Positions 60,601 to 64,000 of a stretch of DNA of 64,000 nucleotides are shown here, in pieces. How positions within the stretch are numbered: the stretch's first letter is position 1; each line of letters starts with the position of its first letter. The stretch lies in contig OY821784.1 in the NCBI GenBank assembly GCA_963682175.1, positions 38,111,621 through 38,175,620 on the forward strand, read 5' to 3'. A program made the position numbers and the translations under genes. The stretch comes from Triglochin maritima (Eukaryota; Streptophyta; Magnoliopsida; Alismatales; Juncaginaceae). The notes beneath the pieces were generated by a model that searched no databases, was not told the origin of the DNA, and saw only the letters and a program-made list of their open reading frames with translations.

Positions 60601-60765
60601 TCCTGTATATAAATATATCCACTATGTATAAATATATACATATATACAGGAATTCCTATATGTATAAATATATATGTATAAATATATGTGTATATGTATA
60701 AATATATGTATAAATACAGGAATTCCTGTATATATGTATAAATATATACAGGAATTCCTATACCA
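60601..60765. repeat. ATATGTATAAATATATACAGGAATTCC repeat cluster
   Basis: Short tandem and inverted reiterations of TATATACAGG, AATTCCTGTATA and ATGTATAAATATA fill the space between MITE copies 2 and 3. They look like products of repeated end-to-end insertion or slippage at the MITE terminus. Confidence 0.6.
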
Positions 60766-60930
60766 TCTCACCATTGGATCTTATTTACAGTTAATCTCAT
60801 CATTCATTAGCATAACCGTTTTTTTCTTAATCTACCTTACAATTTGAAATGAGTGGTGGATATTGTGAGGGCTTAATTTAGAAAAATTAAGCTCTGGTCT
60901 CACTATAGAATTCCTATAGAATTCCTGTAT
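60761..60930. mobile_element. TA-flanked MITE, copy 3 (5'-truncated)
   Basis: Begins inside the element at CCATCTCACCATTGGATC and then matches copy 2 almost base for base to AATTCCTGTATA. It is probably a segmental duplication of part of copy 2, not an independent insertion. Confidence 0.7.
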
Positions 60931-60941
60931 ATAAATATATA

Positions 60942-61147
60942 CAGGAATTCTATAGTGAGACCAGGGCTTAATTTTTCTAAATTAAGCCCCCACAATATCC
61001 ACCACTCATTTCAAATTGTAAGGTAGATTAAGAAAAAAACGGTTATGCTAATGAATGATGAGATTAACTGTAAATAAGATCCAATGGTGAGATGGTAGGG
61101 AGCTTAAAATAAATTTGATGAGCCGTGGACTCACTAGAGCTTGACCC
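60942..61147. mobile_element. TA-flanked MITE, copy 4
   Basis: Reverse complement of copies 2 and 3, from CAGGAATTCTATAGTGAGACC to CTAGAGCTTGACC, followed by (TA)n. Copies 3 and 4 are only about 12 bases apart, giving an inverted repeat with arms of about 165 bases. Confidence 0.75.
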
Positions 61148-61527
61148 TATATATATATATATATATATATATAATACTTTGAAACTAATCAAAAGAAAAA
61201 TGCAATTGAGATTACTAATAAAAATCAAAACTTACGCAAGGAATCCCCAATGAGAAACCTTTGCTTCTTTCTCAGCCCACTGATTGTAAGACATTGAGTT
61301 AGCAGAAGGAACACTCCATCCATCACCATCACCATCACCATCACCAACCTTATACTGAGTTGTTGCACTAACCAAAGGCACAATCATCATTAATGCAACC
61401 ACCACAAAACCCATCCCTAATTGACCTGAAGTCATACTTGAATATATCCCACTAATTAATGGCAGTGATTACTCCTAATCAGTGATGTGATTGTTGTGGA
61501 TGTGAAGAAGAATGTGGTGATGACGAA

Positions 61528-61542
61528 GGGTTAATATAGGCT
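61528..61542 (-). promoter_or_regulatory. TATA-like box of the ENODL gene
   Basis: The minus strand reads AGCCTATATTAACCC about 95 bases before the start codon, a plausible TATA element. Confidence 0.45.
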
Positions 61543-63868
61543 CCAATGAGAGCTTTACCAACCGTTTATGGGAATCTTTGCCAGTGCTTAATATTCTTTG
61601 GTAACTTTGGGCTTTGCATCAGCTTTTGGAGTGAGTTGGAAAAGATTTATGCTTTATCATGCATGTATTGCTAAGTAAGGAAGGAATATATGCTAAAATG
61701 CATAGGCAAGATTTATGCTCAGATGAATATTATCAATTTCTTGATACGAAAATATATGAATGTTAAGTGTAAACATTTCAATTCCTAATCGGCTGGATGA
61801 TAGATTCATTTTCATTGGCATTCAATCATAAGATATAAGGCATTACTAATTACATGTTTCTGTAGTTTTCAATCTGAAACAACAAACGTGCAAGATTGGA
61901 GAAATAATAACACCAAATAATAATAAAACAAAAAATAACTGCAGATGTTTTCTTGAGAACTCGCAAAAATATTTTTGGAATTAAGTTCAAAAAATATTTA
62001 TATGTAAGATATAAAAAGTAATCCATGAACAAAAAACAATAAGATTTCAGGCATCAACTGAAGAATATGCTAGTGTATGTATGTGCATCCACTATGTATT
62101 CTAACACGGATTTTGAAGATGTATATATAAAAAAATCACTTCAAAACCTCGTATATGTGGATATTTCGTTGTGTTGAATATTTTTTATAAAGCCTTTGAA
62201 TGTCCAAAGTTGTCAAATTTCCCATCAATTTGATCAAATATGTCAAATTCTAACTACTTGCAAAGACAAAGGGTGTGTTTGGATGGATGAGTTTTGAGTT
62301 TTGTAAACCTCAAAACTCAACTTTTGTCGGTAAACGTCTTTTTCTTAAGGTTGAATTTTAAATTTTGGGTTGTCTTTTTTGTTTGAACTAGTGTTTTGCA
62401 AAACTCAATGAATTATTCCTAAATTGTCTCAATCAAGTTTTTTGTTTCCACTCCATATTCCCAATTTGTCCTGAAAATGTTTTGCTCACTTTATGTTTCA
62501 TAAATTATTTTCCTAAAGTTCCTACAAATTGATTTAGTCGTTAACAATAGATATAATATATATATGACTTATTTAGATATTTGTGTTCACGTGATTACTT
62601 TCATTTTTTTATACATATATTACTTTCTTAAAATAAATTGTGTGTTGTTAATTCAATTATAATTGTATACTTACTTCAATTTAGAAAAAAACGACATCCG
62701 AAAAAAATCAAAACTCATGTCTACATCAGCCCACAAAAGGTTCTCCTTCGATGAGCTGTTGTAAAAGATCTAAACATCCATTGATAGGTGAACTCTATTA
62801 CGTAGGTTTGAGATTTTTGATGTACCAATAATAATTCATGTACCTTGTAGAACGGCCTCAAGCCCTCAACATAAAATGTTGTTAACTTGTATTTTTTTTT
62901 TGGTTCATGTGTTAGACATTTGCCAATAATAATAATAATAAAAGTTCTTAACGTTTTCAAAGAATTAAAAAAAATACAACTTGCTGACTCGATTGTCATC
63001 TTTGAATCGTAACTAACACAAAAGAAATGTCAAATCCTAAATACGCGTTGATGAACGCAAAGATACAATCAAAAATTTATTTTGAGTTATTTGAGATATA
63101 TATCAGAAACATGTTTTACCAGCTCCACTGCCTCCCTCGCTATAAGAAGTTTGGTACTTCAAATTAATTGGTTCCACTAAAGAAACAACCAAAATATAAA
63201 GTGCATATTATATATAATAAAGAAAAAACCATTTTATTCCAACATCCAAATACCGACCTCTACCAAACACGTGTCCTCCGCAACAAAATCCACCAACTAA
63301 TATTCTCTCTCTCAGAGAATATGCGGTCATAATCTTTATTAAACAAAATCATTACCGTTTGTTCCCATCACGTCAACTTTTACATTTCACAACATTTATA
63401 TCTTCTCACGGTCTTTATCAAAAAAAATCACGTGATCAAATCAATTGTTCTATTTCTTCTAACTCATTTCCTACATTTATCTCTTTTATGTATTAATTAT
63501 TAATAAATTTTGATACAAAGTTTTATCATTTTTATTTTTTCAAAAGTAATTGTTAAACTAACCCGAGAAAAATAATTAATTTATTAGCCGTAAAAGATAA
63601 TAGTGATATGATAATCAAACTTACCGATACAAAATCTCTGTAAAAGTGAAAATGCAGAATAAATTATCTGCAAAAGGAAAAGTCGAGAGTATAATGATTG
63701 AAAAGTCGAAGTTGTAAATAATAAAAATCCTAAAAAAATGAAAGTTGAGAATTTATTTTGAAATGTTTGAAAATATAATTGTTCGAAAAACATAATAGAT
63801 AATATAGTTGTTTCAACTTTAGTACTTGTCAGTTACCCTTCGAAAATTTAGTATTTGGAAAATATATT
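61543..63868. other. AT-rich intergenic DNA
   Basis: No gene is supported. A MITE-like end GGGTGTGTTTGGATGG lies at 62271, followed by a hairpin of GAGTTTTGAGTTTTG with CAAAACTCAAC; its other end was not found. A small (AAT)n run lies near 62925-62942. The minus-strand open frames at 62721 and 63584 have no homology that I recognise. Confidence 0.4.
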
Positions 63869-63877
63869 ATTTATATC

Positions 63878-64000
63878 AGTGTTCAGGTAGACGATCACCT
63901 AGGCGGTAGGCGGTCGCACGTGGCGGTGGTCGCCTGGGCGACCACCGCCTTTCACCCAGCTCTGCTGGGCGAAATAGGCGATCGCCCAACGGCTCTCTGC
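63878..64000. mobile_element. GC-rich start of an unidentified element, cut by the window edge
   Basis: From ATCAGTGTTCAGG onward the composition changes abruptly to GC-rich words such as TAGGCGG, GGCGATCGCC and GGGCGA. A perfect hairpin GGCGGTGGTCGC / GCGACCACCGCC with a 4-base loop lies near 63923-63950. A CAGTG-type start followed by GGCG words resembles hAT ends, but without the other end the superfamily is a guess. Confidence 0.4.

Larger units (their letters stand above)
59590..61235 (-). other. Intron of the ENODL gene filled with MITEs and (TA)n
   Basis: The acceptor TATATAATGCAG lies directly against a (TA)n run. The intron contains four related MITE copies and TA microsatellites at 59599-59616, 59818-59872 and 61148-61173. 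Apart from a 350-base AT-rich piece (59875-60380), nearly all of it is repeat. Confidence 0.8.
59245..61435 (-). pseudogene. Early nodulin-like phytocyanin (ENODL) with exon 1 frameshift
   Basis: ENODLs are secreted, GPI-anchored arabinogalactan-type proteins with a plastocyanin-like fold that lack copper ligands. Exon 1 is 61236-61435 and exon 2 is 59245-59588. The signal peptide MTSGQLGMGFVVVALMMIVP is followed by TTQYKVGD, a GDGDGDGDG run, WSVP and SYNQWAEK. Exon 2 gives FVYPPNKDSVLQVSKEDY, FTLKNSGEYYFISG and NCLKK, then a Ser/Thr/Gln-rich linker and a hydrophobic GPI tail. Exon 1 reads AEKEAKVSHWGF in frame and hits a stop, while the next frame reads QRFLIGDSL into the donor C/GTAAGT. The 200+344 nt are one base too many for 180 aa. 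So one extra base near 61260-61272 breaks the gene, unless it is a sequence error. The usual His and Met ligands are absent, as in the family. Confidence 0.85.

Noticed and set aside
62721..62999. 92-codon minus-strand frame
   Set aside because: AT-rich, no homology, promoter or neighbouring exons.

Overview
The window is nuclear DNA of a eudicot plant. It is AT-rich, its genes carry GT/AG introns, and the identifiable single-copy genes have clear plant homologues. Much of the rest is transposable-element debris. I cannot name the species.

Layout from left to right: (1) the promoter and 5' leader of a gene that leaves the window at its left edge; (2) repeat-rich intergenic DNA to about 5.5 kb, ending in a long-TIR MITE beside the next gene; (3) a seven-exon PCFS4-like gene (Pcf11-type mRNA 3'-end processing factor, 931 aa, + strand, 5575-11135) with a MITE and a SINE fragment in intron 1; (4) a convergent HD-ZIP IV gene (HDG2-like epidermal regulator, 11 coding exons, 772 aa, - strand, 13827-18770) with introns in both UTRs; (5) about 12 kb without supported genes but with two solo LTRs, each with a perfect 5-bp target duplication (23653-25657 and 28056-30124); (6) an ABCI1/CcmA-like ATPase for cytochrome c maturation (- strand, 31674-32348) with a 2.1-kb 5'-UTR intron; (7) diverged tandem repeats and a SINE; (8) an 8.0-kb Mutator-like element (36101-44132, 9-bp target duplication) carrying a FAR1-type DNA-binding fragment, a broken plant-mobile-domain/Ulp1 protease gene and three 22-bp-class minisatellite arrays; (9) PIF/Harbinger-type remnants; (10) a small SOFL/VUP-like gene with an ESGWT motif (47867 onward); (11) a complete, very young Ty3/gypsy chromovirus (48741-57163) with an intact 1476-aa polyprotein; (12) an early-nodulin-like phytocyanin gene (- strand, 59245-61435) with a one-base frameshift in exon 1 and an intron packed with four copies of one MITE; (13) AT-rich intergenic DNA ending in the GC-rich start of an unidentified element.

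The host genes are unrelated housekeeping or developmental genes that share no pathway. The most unusual signals are in the mobile fraction. The MULE carries a transduplicated protease gene flanked by oppositely oriented 22-bp arrays. Three different LTR families share clusters of the palindrome CGGTCGACCG. The phytocyanin intron could fold into a long MITE hairpin.
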